Below are positions 26,019-39,140 of a stretch of 64,000 nucleotides of DNA, one piece after another. The stretch is taken from the NCBI GenBank assembly GCA_009869945.1, contig WIXG01000178.1:1-64000 (forward strand), given 5' to 3'. The stretch's first letter is position 1. The number at the start of each line of letters is the position of its first letter. The notes beneath the pieces are model-generated. The model did not search any database. It had not been told where the DNA came from and worked only from the letters and a program-made list of their open reading frames with translations. Origin of the DNA: Mesaphorura yosii (taxonomy: Eukaryota; Arthropoda; Collembola; Poduromorpha; Tullbergiidae). The translations under genes and the position numbers were made by a program.

Positions 26019-29000
26019 ATGTGCGACGAGGAAAACTCGGGTGGTGGAGAAGAAGACCAAGGAGGAGGTGCGGTTCTCATTCGCATCCACGTTCCAGATC
26101 TGAACATCCACAAGTGCCTCCAGTTCTATAGACACGATTTGGTCTGGGACGTCAAGCAACAATGCCTCGCTTCTCTGCCAAAGGTAATGAGATGAATGAA
26201 GGAAAGCAACACCATTTTACACGGTTCGACAACACAGCACTCGCGTCTCGCGCTCCTGACAGAATTACTATGGCACGCTGAGTTGACTGGAAGTCTCTGC
26301 CGAACAGCTCCTGCATTTCGCTAGTTTATGGACGCTTGACTGCCAACAGCATTTCCGATTTGCCCACTTCACCAGAAGGAAAACCTTAATTTACTGTTCA
26401 TTCAACGCAACGTAAACGGTGAACGGTTGAGCCTATTTCGTCGACAAGTCTTTGTTGAACACTTTTCCTTACAAATTGCATCCTACTTGCTACTCATTTT
26501 TCCGCAGCAGAAAAATCGCACAAGAAAATCGGCATGTTGAACTCTGTTCCGTTTTCGTGGGCCGTGGGAGCCCACAAAGGAGCGCATTTTAGTGTTATTG
26601 TGTGTCATCGATCGATAGAGTCAATTTTACTTTACAAAGAATGCAAACTGCCTTGTTCTTGACTTGACTTGAGAGATTCCCATTCTCCTGTAGCGCTACA
26701 TTAACTTTCCAGCATAACAAAGAATTAGACAAAAATCCTTCTCGAATAAAACACGAGCGCTTCAGTTGTGCTCCTTGCCTTGTATTCCCGACTCACGAAG
26801 GAATTCACGAGAAAAATGCGCTTTGAAATCGCGTCTTTTCAACTTCAAAGTATTTTATTAAACGACACATTTTCCTTGCTTCAATGCCGGGTCGTTCGTT
26901 GACTGTAGAAAAATGGAATTCAATTCGCCATCCTTTTTAGCCTTTCGTCATCGTCATTATCTCGACTTTTTCCGACTCTGCTCCAATAAATAATTGGACG
27001 TCATTTTGAGATACCAAAGGGAAGAGTAAGAAAAAGTATGCCTTTGACTGCGCTGCGATTGAAAATTGCATCCCTCCAAAATTAGCGAAATGCCAAATTA
27101 TAAAGCAGCAGTCAAACTTTTATCCGACAAAACTAAAAGTGTCTCGTTTTCGTTGATTCGTCGTCGTCAAAATTGGCAGTAATTGCGAACCGGAGGGCAA
27201 ATATGGCAATTAATTATCTCGCTAATGAAAAGCACAATAGCAGCGAACCTTGTTATCCTTTTCGCAATGTCCAACTTGTTCCTTATAAGTCAGCCAATTT
27301 TTCGCCTTGCATTCGTTCACAATTTCATTTTCGGGTTCGGGAACGTTCTGCAATTTTTATTTATATTTTGGGTTCTAATTTAAAATTTTTTGTTTTATTT
27401 TCGTACACGTTTGGGCATCTTTATTTCTTTTTGTTGGTGATTCAGGTGACTCACTGGTTTGGGGTATGTTTACATTAACACATCAGTTTGCATCCGATTC
27501 CTTTTCTCTCTTGCTCAACGTATTTTGCTGCTTTGATACACTTCATTGTTCATAACTTCATGCATGGGAGCTACTCACACAAGCTCTAATCGTAATTAAA
27601 ATGCATGCACCTTTGTGCACGTTTCTTACGCAGCAGCGTTGCATTGTTGGCGCTCGCGTAGCAATAGAAGGCAGCAAGCGAGGAAGTTCTCCTTCAGCGT
27701 TTGCATTTTGCTCAGCGCGCAATTAATTGCGCCTGAACTGACCGTGTTTCTTCTGAGATGCGTAACGACACATTTTTGATATGCTGCTGATCTTCAGAGA
27801 CGGTGACGGTGAATAAATCTTGACTGCATGCAATTATTTCCCGCAGAGCAAGTTGATGACGGCTCTGACGCTCTTTTCATGTATAGTGTGATTGTTACTT
27901 AATTATTACACGCTTGTTTAGAGTGTCTGTCTCTTTTGAAGTAGGTTACTAAACTTTGCTGTGCATGCTGTGCAGTGCTCGGTTGCTGTGGGAATTCATG
28001 ACAGTGACATCTCAGGCCAGGGAAAAATACCGAGAAATGTTGAGCAGTGTTTTCCATAAATGTAGGTGAATATTATTTAGTACCTTCGTCTTCTCCGACA
28101 AGACAAATTAGTTCCCAGGGATTTGCCGTTCCGTGTCGTGTCGACTAGTTTGCGTAACAAAAATATGTAAAACGCTCTTTTCTTGTAAAAAATCCAGTCT
28201 TGTATTCGTTGGTAAGGCATGCCTTCAAATACTTTATGACTAAGCATGCGGTTGCATTTGACCTTTCCTCTGATGCGATCGTGAATCTTTTATGACGACT
28301 TTCTTTGTCTATCGCGAGAATGTGTGTCCATTTCCAGGTCTGTGAATTCTCGTGAACCGAAATGGTTTGACGCTGTTATTTCCATTTCAGGAACTGAAGG
28401 AAAGTTTCAACTACGGACTATTCGCACCACCTTGCAATGGAAAAGCGGGCAAATTTTTGGACGAAGAGAGGCCACTTTCGGACTACCCCTTCAGTGGCCC
28501 AGTGGGATATCTCGAAGTAAGTACCACACATGATGCCGGTTAACGTACATTGTTCATTGTTGCACATTGTTACTGTCTTGACATTTCTTGCCCTCTCCAA
28601 ACACATGTGATAGAAAATTCGCCTATCTTTTGTAGTTGCGGTACAAGAGAAGACTTTACAAGGGAATAAGCGTTGACGAGAAGCAATTAAAATCTCTACA
28701 CACCAAATCTAACCTGAAACGGTTCCTGGATTACGTGTCGTCCGGCCATGCGGACAAAGTAACCAAAATGTGTGGCAAGGGACTGGATCCGAATTTCCAT
28801 TGCCCAGAAACTGGAGGTACTTTTCCAATTCCCTTGCTTTACCTTGCGAGCCTTTGTACCTCAAATTAACGGTGCTTTTGTCTGTTCATAGAAACTCCTC
28901 TTTCAATGGCTGCCGTAATGAAGAAGCCATCAAAATTGCTGATCGCTCTCGTGAATGGCGGAGCGTTGCTTGACTACCGAACAAAAGAAGGATCGACGGC

Positions 29001-32000
29001 CATGCACCGAGCAGTCGAGGCGAAAAGTTTGGAAGCTGTCAAGACGATGCTGGACTTGGGCGGGTCTCCAAACTACAGAGACGGAAAGGGACTGACTCCA
29101 CTGTACATCAGCGTCGCGGCTAACGCCGACCCGGCGCTCTGTGAAGCGCTTCTTCACGACCACGCGTTTCTTGGAGCTCAGGACTTGCAAGGATGGCACG
29201 AAACTCATCAGGTTAGTATCTACAGTTTTGCGCTTGCTTTGTTCGTGTTCAGTGTTAAGTTGCTGCCAGACTCGATTCAGTGCCCACAAGATCTTAGAGC
29301 ACAGGTTCACACCGCGTGGTGAATCGATGAACGCCAAACTGGCTGCGTGGAAAGCCAGCGTCAGAACTTGACATTGATTTCACGGAGTTCACATTATTAT
29401 TCAATTACAGGCCTGTCGAAATGGTTTAATCCATCACTTGGAACATCTGTTGTACTACGGGGCTGACATGAATGCAAAGAATGCGTCTGGAAACACACCG
29501 CTGCACGTTTGCGCGGTAAACAACCAGGAGTCGTGTGCTCGGCTCCTCCTGTTCCGCGGCGCCAATAAGGAGGCCCTCAACTTTGCGAACCAAACTCCGT
29601 ATCAAGTCGCAATCATCGCCAGTAACATGGAACTGGCTGAGATTATTCAAAATCATCGCTCGCAAGATGTTGGTGAGTTGCGCAAAGTTTTCTTAAACGA
29701 TTCCGGCAATGTTTTCGTACTTTAATCAAGTAAGACGTTTAGTTTAACTCATATCAAAGGATCAAAGCATTAGTCTGTAATTTCCGGATCAGACGATCAG
29801 AAGGCTTCCATGCTAATTTGATTAATTGGTAGCTGAAGGTATAAAGAACATGTGTCAGTCAGCGCAGGGAAGAGAAGGCGAATCAACGAAGAGGAAGAGA
29901 AGAAGAATAAAAAGGAAAGAAATTTAATTATAAAATCAAGGAAATTGTTCAAATCTAATCAGCCTCGGAGCACAATTCAATACGCACGATGATAAGATTG
30001 ATTGACAATTCAAAGCCAGACTAGGGATAAGACAAGAGAACAGCGCGCGAGGATGAATGCGGGTTATTAAATTCTTATGGCCATAAACCAAGTTGACAGG
30101 CTCTGATTGGAAATTGAAAACAAGGACTGAGGCAGTACATCTCAGACAGAGAACCAGCTAACAGTTAAATGGAAGCAGGTAGAAAGGAAAGCAATCAATT
30201 ACATACTCGCTTTGGCTTCCTTTCCTCTTCGATCACTTGTTAGGGTTCTTGGAAATCTGAGCTTTGCAAATTTACGCGCAAAGAAGCAAAATTGTATGCA
30301 GTCGCCAAATATAGAATTTTACTCACTGAAACGTATTGTTTTAAGTTTTGTAAGCGTTTCTTATGAGAATGTTGACACAATACGACAATTCGAGTGACCA
30401 ATCAATTTCAGACGCCGACCCTTCAAATAGTTGCTGCTGATGAGCAGAATGATGACTGTGAATTATGAAATCGGCTTCTGCATTCTGCGGTGGACAGTTG
30501 TCCTCAAAGCATTGATATGTGCCGTATTGCCTTGACCCGCATAGCATTTAGGTGTAGATTGCGATATTTATTAAACATATGCGGCATGCGTCGTTTGACG
30601 ACGAATTAATCTGTACTCTGACATCAAACAGATTCCGTCGAGTCTCGTTCAACGTGACAGCTTCTTCATATTATGTATTCAATTCGTCCTACCACCCTCC
30701 CGTGTCATGCCATTTCAGTTGATTTCTGAATGATAATATTTATTTTCGTTATGCTGGTTTTTATGTCCTCTGTGTTTTACGTTGCATTCATTCTTTTTGT
30801 TTGTAGTTCTTTATCGTGACCTGCCAAAATACAATCCGAAAAGACGGAGTGTTGTGATCTCAAGAGCTTTTTCTGACCAGCGTCTGAATGGCTCAGTCTC
30901 GAGCCTGGCAATCCCTGCCACGGCGGTAGCGGCTACTCCCACGGTCTCTACTGCGACCGCGTCTCGCACCAGATCCATGAATCGAGGCAGTCCGCCGAGT
31001 CCTTGCCCTTCAAATAGGTCACTTCCTCACTTTAGCTCGGCTTCCTCATCAGTGAGCGAGTGCTCGTCCACCGCCTCGGCTCACACGAACGCCAGTTACT
31101 CAGACTCAACGAGCTTCTCGGGCGGAAGCAGCCACTTTGGAAGCGAGGAGAACTCAGGCTCGGCCATTACTGGTTAATCACTCTCATCATTAAAGCAATA
31201 GCGCTCACGCTCTGTCCCTCCACTAACAAAACTGCTACTTCTAATTACTAACCGCTTTATTCTGCTATTCAGTATTTCTGCTTGTGCCTGCATGACAAAA
31301 TTCCTGATCGTCGCCTAGCATAAGCAGATCGATGAGATTTCGAATTATGCGAGTGCGAACGCAATTGTGGCCTGCGACGGCAGCCCAGATTGCCAGATTT
31401 AAAGCAGTGCGTTGTTTGACCTCCCTTCACAGCTGTAGATTATGACAAACTAATTTTCAAATCCAAAGAATCCACCGCTCGCTATTTGGGTTGATTGGTT
31501 TCAGGGTGTGGATTCATTTCTACTCCAAACTCGGCTCCGGCCAATTCGAATTAAGGTTGCGATTAACGCACGCGAAACGCAAGACGCACTGCGAAGTTCA
31601 ACAATCCTTTTGCACTACGAAGTAGCTGAGGCAGTGATCAGAATATCAATGAGTCAATTAAAGAATACGCGTACGCATTCTGCAATGAACAATAACAATT
31701 CAATCAGATAGTCGTTCAATTTGTTCGATCGCTGAATTTTGAATGAACTTCTGCGCGGTGCACGATGACCAAATTTGCTTACACGCGTCAAATTGTTGTC
31801 AGTCTCCCAAAACAATGGCGCGTGGAGGAAGAAATTGACAACTGACAGCCGACGTTGACATTTTGCATATTTTCGTTCACGAAAGCACACGCATTGTTAA
31901 TCGCATGTACTGCTGTAGGTCAACAGTTAAAAGTTAATACTCCTAATCTTCATTGGTAAACTAAAACTATAGTGATGGTTGACAAACTAACTTGGGTTGT

Positions 32001-35000
32001 TGGTGGTTGGTCGTGGGTTTCTCCTTTTCTAATAATTAACCTGTTTTTAACCATTTTCTCTACTTTCGAAGCGTTTATATGCAAGAGGGCTTGGCAGCTG
32101 GAATAACGCGTTTGCTTTCTGTCCTCCATGATACAGATAAGAGCTTGGACCACAGTGATATCACCAGTGATAGTTCTGGCGTAGGAACGTGCAACAGTGG
32201 CGGCAGTGGGTCCAGTTATGATGCGACACCGTCAGACACCTCGCTGGTCCTCCCCGGAATGATGGTCGTCTGCGTTGAGAACTTTGAGAACGAGACGCCT
32301 GACCAGCTGAAGCTCGTCGAAGGTGACATAATTGAGGGTAAGCGAAAAGAGGCATTCAATCATATGCGCAGCGAGCTATCATGCATCAACACATGATTTA
32401 CGACTCGGGATTGACCTACCATTGACAAATAAAAATTTTACACGTACACTCTCCTTTTCTACATCCCGCAGTGACTGCGTCGACTGACTCCGGCTTCTTG
32501 GAAGGGTCATTGCGAGGTCAGGTTGGGTATTTCCCTGCAGCGTGTGTGCAGGAAATACGTATGAAGAACTATGAGAACCGCAACCAACTCGTCCCTCCTC
32601 TAGCAGGCGGTCGTGGAGGAAAGGGCAAGAAGGAGAACCAAGCAAACAAGTTACCAGTGAAAAGTTATCCAAAGAAAATGTAAGTTTGATTTTTCTTTTC
32701 GGTACCCAGCAAGCTAACTGAATTGCTGATCAGAAAGTTAATAAATTATTCTGTGCGCTGCGTGCTTACAGATGGAGCGAACCTCACACTGTGATTCTGC
32801 ATCGTGGCCAAAAAGGATTCGGATTCGTCCTTCGTGGTGCCAAATCAGATTCTCCGCTCATGGAACTGAAGCCAGCCGACAGGTTTCCTGCTCTTCAGTA
32901 TTTGGACGATGTGGACGTTGGAGGAGTCGCTGATCGAGCTGGTTTGCGGAAAGGAGACTTCATTCTTTCCGTTAGTTCCGCAATCATCCGCTAAATTAAT
33001 GAGGACACTTTGCCCCGCGACGGCAGAATGAAAGCTATTTTCTTAATGCAGATTAATGGGACTGATGTCTCTCAAATGTCTCATGAAGTTGTGGTTGACT
33101 GCATTCGAAAGTCTGGAGAGCTTGTGTCCATCACCGTCGTGGGTCTCTCATCGCCCAATCTGGAGCAAGAAACGTCAAAGCCAGGATCACCGGCATCGCT
33201 GACTTGCGATCAAAGTTCAGGCGGAACACCGAAAGCGCAGTGTCACTTTGCGACGCTTCCAAGAAAATTCTCATGTTTGTCGCCAATAATTTTATTACTA
33301 CAAAATTTCTCCAGTCCACGCGTGATATTGTCATGTAATTACCATTATTTATTCACTCCTTAGCCGGATCAGCAGGACCGAGTGTCCCTTCACCTCCGAG
33401 ACGGGATCCTGCGACGAGTCTCAGCGTGGGACGAGCAAGGGCCAAGTCCATGGTTGCGGCACTCGCCGAATTAGGTAATGAATGAGTAAATGAAGCTTGT
33501 AGTTCAATGTGGTTTACATTAAGTTTACATTGTATCGTTCCAGGTGTTGGACAGAACATGAACACGGAGAGTGCGGGAGCTGGCAAGGCTAACTCAGTGG
33601 ACTCGATCTCTGGAAAGCCTCCGCTGCCACTAACCAACGCAAACGTTTCCAACGGAGTTGTGCCAAAAACAGCATCGATTCGTGCTCGACCAACTTCCAG
33701 TCGCATAACTGCGACAGAGATTCAGCAGATCTTCGAGGATAAAGTTAAGAATGGCGAGGCTAATGGGACGCTGTCTCCGGATGTGAGTTGTCACAAGATT
33801 TATGCAAGTGTTGCTGAGATGAAGCGTTCCAAGGTAACTACAAGTGACACAGAAACTAAGATTTATTACGGGCACGACCGGTGGCTACAATGACCTTTAC
33901 TTTTGTTTAGTCTGGACTGAAAGGGAAGGAAGCAGTTACCCTGCACAAAGACTTCCACAGTTCGCCCGATCTCAAGGAACTGGAGAGGAATGCAATCCAG
34001 AATGCTGCTGCTGCCAGTGCAGGAGCTTTACCCGAAGGAATCAAGTCGTTGAGTCAAGAGAACTTGAGCAAATTACGTGGAAATCCAAGACACTCGTGGG
34101 CTTGCATCGCATCCCCTGGAAATGCGACTCTGACTGAGCGGAATTACGAAAGTTCATGGAAAAGTATTGAGAAGATTCCCAATGCGCCGGGTGAGAAGAA
34201 GATTCTGAACAAAGATGCTGAGAGCGAAGGTTCTCTTGGGAGTTCGTCATCCGACTCGGAAACAGAAGCGTCGAAGCCTCAGAAAGCGTCCGTGTTGACT
34301 GACGGCGAGTACCGAACAATCAAGCCATTGAGACCCATACAGTCGAAGACGCTGCCGCGAAGGGCGAGCACTGGCTGCACGATTGGGCCAGCCGAGCAAC
34401 AGACAATCATCAACCTGGTTCCGCCAGGGCAGATGGTCAAAGTCGATGTGTCCAAATCCAAAGAGTATGCTAGTCTTGACATTGCTTCTACCCTGAAGCG
34501 GAGGGAAGGAAACTCAGTCATGTCCAGCTTTAAGCCCATGGATAGTGCAAAACTTTACGAAGTCCCAGGTGACATTCGGACAATAGGTTACAGAGACTCG
34601 CAGGGCGACGCGGAGCTAGGTGACGCGAATAATGGTATTCAGTCTGGCGGTGGTGCGCTCAAATCATCAAAACCAAACGAAGAAAATTCGGCCTCCTCCA
34701 AAATGGAGTATGCGAAACCTGATGTGGTTTGCACAAAGCGAGGGAAGCAGGAAGGTACAATGAACGGTGGGTCAAATGAAACTGACGGTCGTCAACGTGC
34801 CAAATTCGCAGCGGATGAACATGAAAAGCGAAAGCCGGAATCCGACGCTGAGTTTGATCCACAAAGGTCACTTCAGGAAGCAAAGGAAAGGCTCAAACCG
34901 GTCCTGAAAGGAAGTCTCATCAACAATAACAGTTCAGAGACAAAAATCCGCATTGAGGTTAAGCAGTCACCGAGACTGGCCCGCAAGAGTGAAAAGACCG

Positions 35001-37244
35001 TCACTTTCCAGTCTGAACTCCCACAGCAGCAACCTCCGGCGGCGGGACAAATGTCGCACAGCCTGAGCGTTGATGAGTTCCAGCGAATCAAGTCGAATTT
35101 GAAAGTCTCCAAGTCATTCCCCAATGATCTGGGCGCGGACGACGGAGATGGAAATTCCTCGAGCGGCGTGAGCTCCGACGGTGGGCCAGACGTAGCGAAT
35201 AACACCAATGCCAGCGGAAAGGGCGGCAACTTTGTCACGTCAGTGGCTATTAACCCCGACTCGGACAGCTCTGAAGACTCGAGCGACAAGACATGGATAC
35301 TGAAAGATGAAAATGGGGCGCCGACTGACGCCGACTCTCTTCCGCCTCCTCCACCCTCGCTTTGCGTTGGTCCTAACTCAACCAACTTCTTGTCGAAGGG
35401 CAAGCCAGGAGCACCAACACAGACTCAGGTGAGAAGTGGAACATACGGAGGGACAAATTCTGTGATGAGCAACGGAGCACAAAACCATGCTAAACAAGAC
35501 GTTCCAAGCAACACTTATGTGCCAGTCAATGTGCGACTCGCAAGCGGTCGACCACCGTCAGGCCAAGGAAACCTGACGAAGAATGCAGTATCTTTAACAA
35601 AATTGCCCCCTCCAATGGAAATGGAAAGCGAGAGCGAGGAGAGAAGCCCAATCCTGAAGAAACCTCAGGTGACAATGGCACCCAGCATGGCGCCTCAAAA
35701 TTACCACACACTACAACCCCAAAGGTCGAAGTCAATGCTGCCTGATCAAAGACAAGTGCAGTTTCAAGGACAGATGCCAGGTCCAACTAGACAAGCCGAG
35801 AAGAGTATCGAAGAGAGTCTACAGCTGATAAGAATGCATGTTGCGGCCCTAAAAGTAAGTAGTTACTTGCAAAATTTGTGACCAATTGCAAAAAATGCAA
35901 TTAATATTTCTTATTTACACAGCAGGACTTTCCGAGTATGTCACCAACTCCTACATCACAAACCCCCATTTTGGCTCCACCACCAGAGTTCTCGGACCCT
36001 CGTGATAATTATGAGCAGGCCACGCGTTTCAATCAAACCTCAAACGACCCAACACAACCTTTCAACAGACAATCTCCTCTCTATCGTACAATCAGCCACA
36101 CTCACTCCAGCAGCTCCTCCATGTACAGCGGCTACCCCACCATGACTCGTCAACAGCAGTATCAGCAGCAGCAGCATAATCACATGATGCAGCAACATCA
36201 GCAACAACTTGCCCAGGCACAGCAACAATATCAACAGCAGCAGATGCAACAGGTAAAATAAATCAAAGTCGTCAAAGAGTTTTTTGGATTGTAACAATTT
36301 TACACGCTAATTTTGATTGCAGAGAGTGGTCGGACAGCCTGGGCAACCACAACAGCTGCAGCTGATTCCCCAACACCAACATCATCACATGATCCCCCAA
36401 AACCAAATGACTATGAGTATGCCCCAAACCTACCACACGCTGGGTAGAATCCCTTCATCGTCCTACTCACCGAACCCTGCTCAAAATATGCTCAATGCAA
36501 CAAATCAGTACCAGACACTACAACAAGTTAAATCCCAGCAACCAGTACAGCATCATCATCCGAAATGCATGTACTTCTACCAGGGCCAAGCTCAAGGCCA
36601 ACCCTCTGCATCGACGGCGGCGGCAGCAGCAGCAAATTCTGGTGGGAAGTACATCCCAGAGAAACTGCATCCTGTGAACAGATACACTCCAGGTAATAAT
36701 GGGCTAATTAATTACGAATGTTCAACACTCAAATGTCGGCTTGTTCTCAACCTGCCATGTTCCTTTTACTTCAGACATTGGGGACAGTAGCGGACCAAGG
36801 ATCGTAGGAACAATTCCAAAGAAGCTACATCAGGATCACTACGAAATTCCTCATCACGCTCAGCAACAACTTTTGCAGCAACAAATGCAACAGCAGCATC
36901 TGCAGCAAATGCAGCAAAGTCAGGGGTCCTCTATACAGCGAATCAGGCGTGAGTTCCGGAATAAGGTGAGAAATTTTGAATAATGTTAAAGTCCAAGGCC
37001 AAAAATGAACTTTTTTTCCCTGATTCAGGCTCTGCCCGACTGGTCAGTTTTGGATGCCTGCGATTGGCTGGACAGTTTATTCATGCCCGAGTACAAAGAA
37101 ATATTTCAAGAGCGTTCGATCGACGGGAAGAAACTTCTTCGAATTGACAATTCGGTTCTTCTGGAGTTGGGAATCAAGAAACTTGGGCATCGAATGAACA
37201 TTGAAAAGTCGTTGAAGCGTTATTTACCTCAATCAAAGACTTAA
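26019..37244 (+). CDS. Shank: Shank (ProSAP) postsynaptic scaffold protein, complete
   Basis: Shank proteins organise excitatory postsynaptic densities, linking receptors and Homer to actin. Joined exons: 26019-26183, 28391-28516, 28636-28816, 28892-29211, 29411-29672, 30807-31172, 32086-32337, 32472-32679, 32772-32970, 33052-33274, 33364-33474, 33544-33833, 33911-35854, 35923-36252, 36323-36692, 36775-36965, 37029-37244. All junctions are GT-AG and keep phase, giving about 1917 aa. Domains in order: SPN (~17-105, including GKFLDEERPL), about six ankyrin repeats (~110-345, SCARLLLFRGAN), SH3 (~533-590), PDZ (~628-725, loop GFGFVLRGAKS), long disordered region with a Homer-type PPPEF at ~1568-1572 and Gln/His-rich stretches, SAM (~1847-1917). 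Length and order match the animal Shank family. The Met at 26019 starts directly before the SPN fold; untranslated upstream exons are possible. Least certain are the acceptor at 32086 and the donor GTTTGT after 33274. Confidence 0.95.
36140..36945 (+). repeat. CAG/CAA-rich tracts coding poly-Gln in Shank
   Basis: Exons 14-16 of Shank contain clustered CAG and CAA codons (densest at 36149-36252, 36500-36545 and 36865-36925), coding Gln-rich segments mixed with His and Met between the proline-rich region and the SAM domain. CAG and CAA are interspersed, so these are impure repeats, not a pure microsatellite. Such tracts often vary in length between alleles. Confidence 0.7.
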
Positions 37245-39140
37245 GCTTCGGTTGCATGCGGTATGCGGATCAGATCTTTTTCTACTTTTAGCAATCAATC
37301 TCATTCTGTCAAGTTAAGTAAAGGTGTAGAAAACCTTCTGAACAGGATTTCCGATCATCTAACGCAGTTTCTGCATTCTCGTGTTACACAACTCATTCCA
37401 TTTCCATCTTTGTTACTACTCTTCTACTTTTGACATTCAAATCTTGTACGATTTGTACTACTTTGAACTTGAATATTACCTTTCAGTAAGTCAGCTACTT
37501 GCGATTAGCGATAATTTCTTTCTCGTCAAATTAAACCGTAGTTTAGTTTTATACAGTTCGAGAGAAATGAATGATATTTATCTTAGTGATACGAACGACG
37601 ATACCAAACAGGCAAAGATTTGATGGTGCTTTTGGAGAACGCGTGAACGTCTTTTTAGAAGCAAGAATAATCTACTCAGAGTTGGCTAAGTTTATGTCGT
37701 GCTCATTAAGCTAGTCTCTTTCGCTATTCACTGCTAAATGTTTTTACTTCAGCTTGATCTCTTGCTCCGTGACGATTATGGCAAAGATAGCTGGCTCGTT
37801 CAAGTATCTAGTGTCAAAGTATTTAGTACTATTTACTTTATTCCATGCGTACACATGCTGGAGTTCGGAATGTCAACCAAGGACCATCAGAAACAGAAAC
37901 ATTCCTACAGTGCTAATGACAATTACACGCCCAGCATTCAATGCAGTTCAAGGCCTGGTTGGTTCTGACTTTTGACTCAGATTCTGCTGTGACCCAATTT
38001 CTCAAGCGCATGTAGCCGACAAGTCTTGAAGAATTTCGTATAACTCATCTGTTATTTAAGTTTTGAGCTCTGTCGCTCAATTTTATTTGCGTTTGAAGGT
38101 GAGTCTGACCATTTGTACATTTGTACAGTGCCGTGACTCATTTATACTTATTTTTTCAGTTGTTTTGTCCTTGTTGTATATGTTAATTACGTGTTCGAAT
38201 ATAAACTCTAATTTAATTAAGATTCTTTACCGCATGCGTGCATGTTTGTAGTCGTTACACAAAATGCAATCAATTACTCATTATTAATCAATAATTTCAC
38301 CATATTTAACTTCCTGTCCGCAAACTAAATACTTAGTCATCACTTTAACGTGCAGAGCAAGCAAAATACAACTACAAGCCAAGCCAGTAACTACAGTTTA
38401 GATTTAGCTCGTAGTAAACGTTTAAGATAAGATGTAACAAATCTCGGTGTTTTGAAGCACCACTTTGCGCGCATGCATGTGCGTCATCTCAATTTATTGT
38501 AGCAGAGGACGAAGATATTTGAGATGGATACTAATTAGAATTTCTAAACTGTCAACTGACGAGCAACTTGATGGAGATTTATTTGTACATACATTGAATT
38601 TGACGACGTCATATTTAGTTAAATTAAGATTGCTTGGAGATTCTGTACATAGGCTGTAAGTTGGCTTCTACTTCCCGATCCGTCGCAGTTAAGCTAGACG
38701 ACCGCCGAATAGACGAGAGATTAAAACAGCAGCGAGGCTGTTCACAGCTCCGCTCTTTCACCACACCACAAAGAATTATGGGACACTAATTCTCAGTTAG
38801 TATGGAGATTACGACGGAATTAAACGGCTTAATTCGTAACTGATAGCGTAACGTAACTGTAAACCGTAACTTAAGTATGTTCTTAGAATTGTACTCGAGA
38901 TTTAACCTTTGGACACCGATTCGGCGGTCGAATAGAAGTAACAGCAGTACAGGTGCATGACTCATCTTTCAGGTTGGGCGGATTATTAATAATTCTCCAT
39001 AAATAATCTATCTTCAACTACAACTACAATTTTAGTCGTTTACTGTTATTATTGTGCTAAACAGGAAAGAATTGCGTCAATAATAAATTAGATGAGACTG
39101 TCAGGACAAAGTAAAGAAATCAATAAACCAAAACAATTCA
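37245..39140 (+). other. probable Shank 3' UTR
   Basis: After the Shank TAA there is no convincing coding sequence. The stretch is AT-rich, and the first good poly(A) signals that fit a downstream end are AATAAA at 39083-39088 and 39122-39127, the latter followed by GT-rich and T-rich sequence. A 1.9 kb 3' UTR is plausible for a neuronal scaffold gene, but the true end is inferred. Confidence 0.5.
39122..39127 (+). terminator. poly(A) signal, probable Shank 3' end
   Basis: Canonical AATAAA with GT/T-rich sequence (GTGGTGAGAATTTATTG) about 25 nt downstream. A second AATAAA at 39083-39088 may be used alternatively. Confidence 0.5.

Noticed and set aside
34873-35403. 176-codon minus-strand open frame
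   Set aside because: It is the antisense shadow of the large coding exon 13 of Shank, where the sense strand encodes a continuous in-phase protein.
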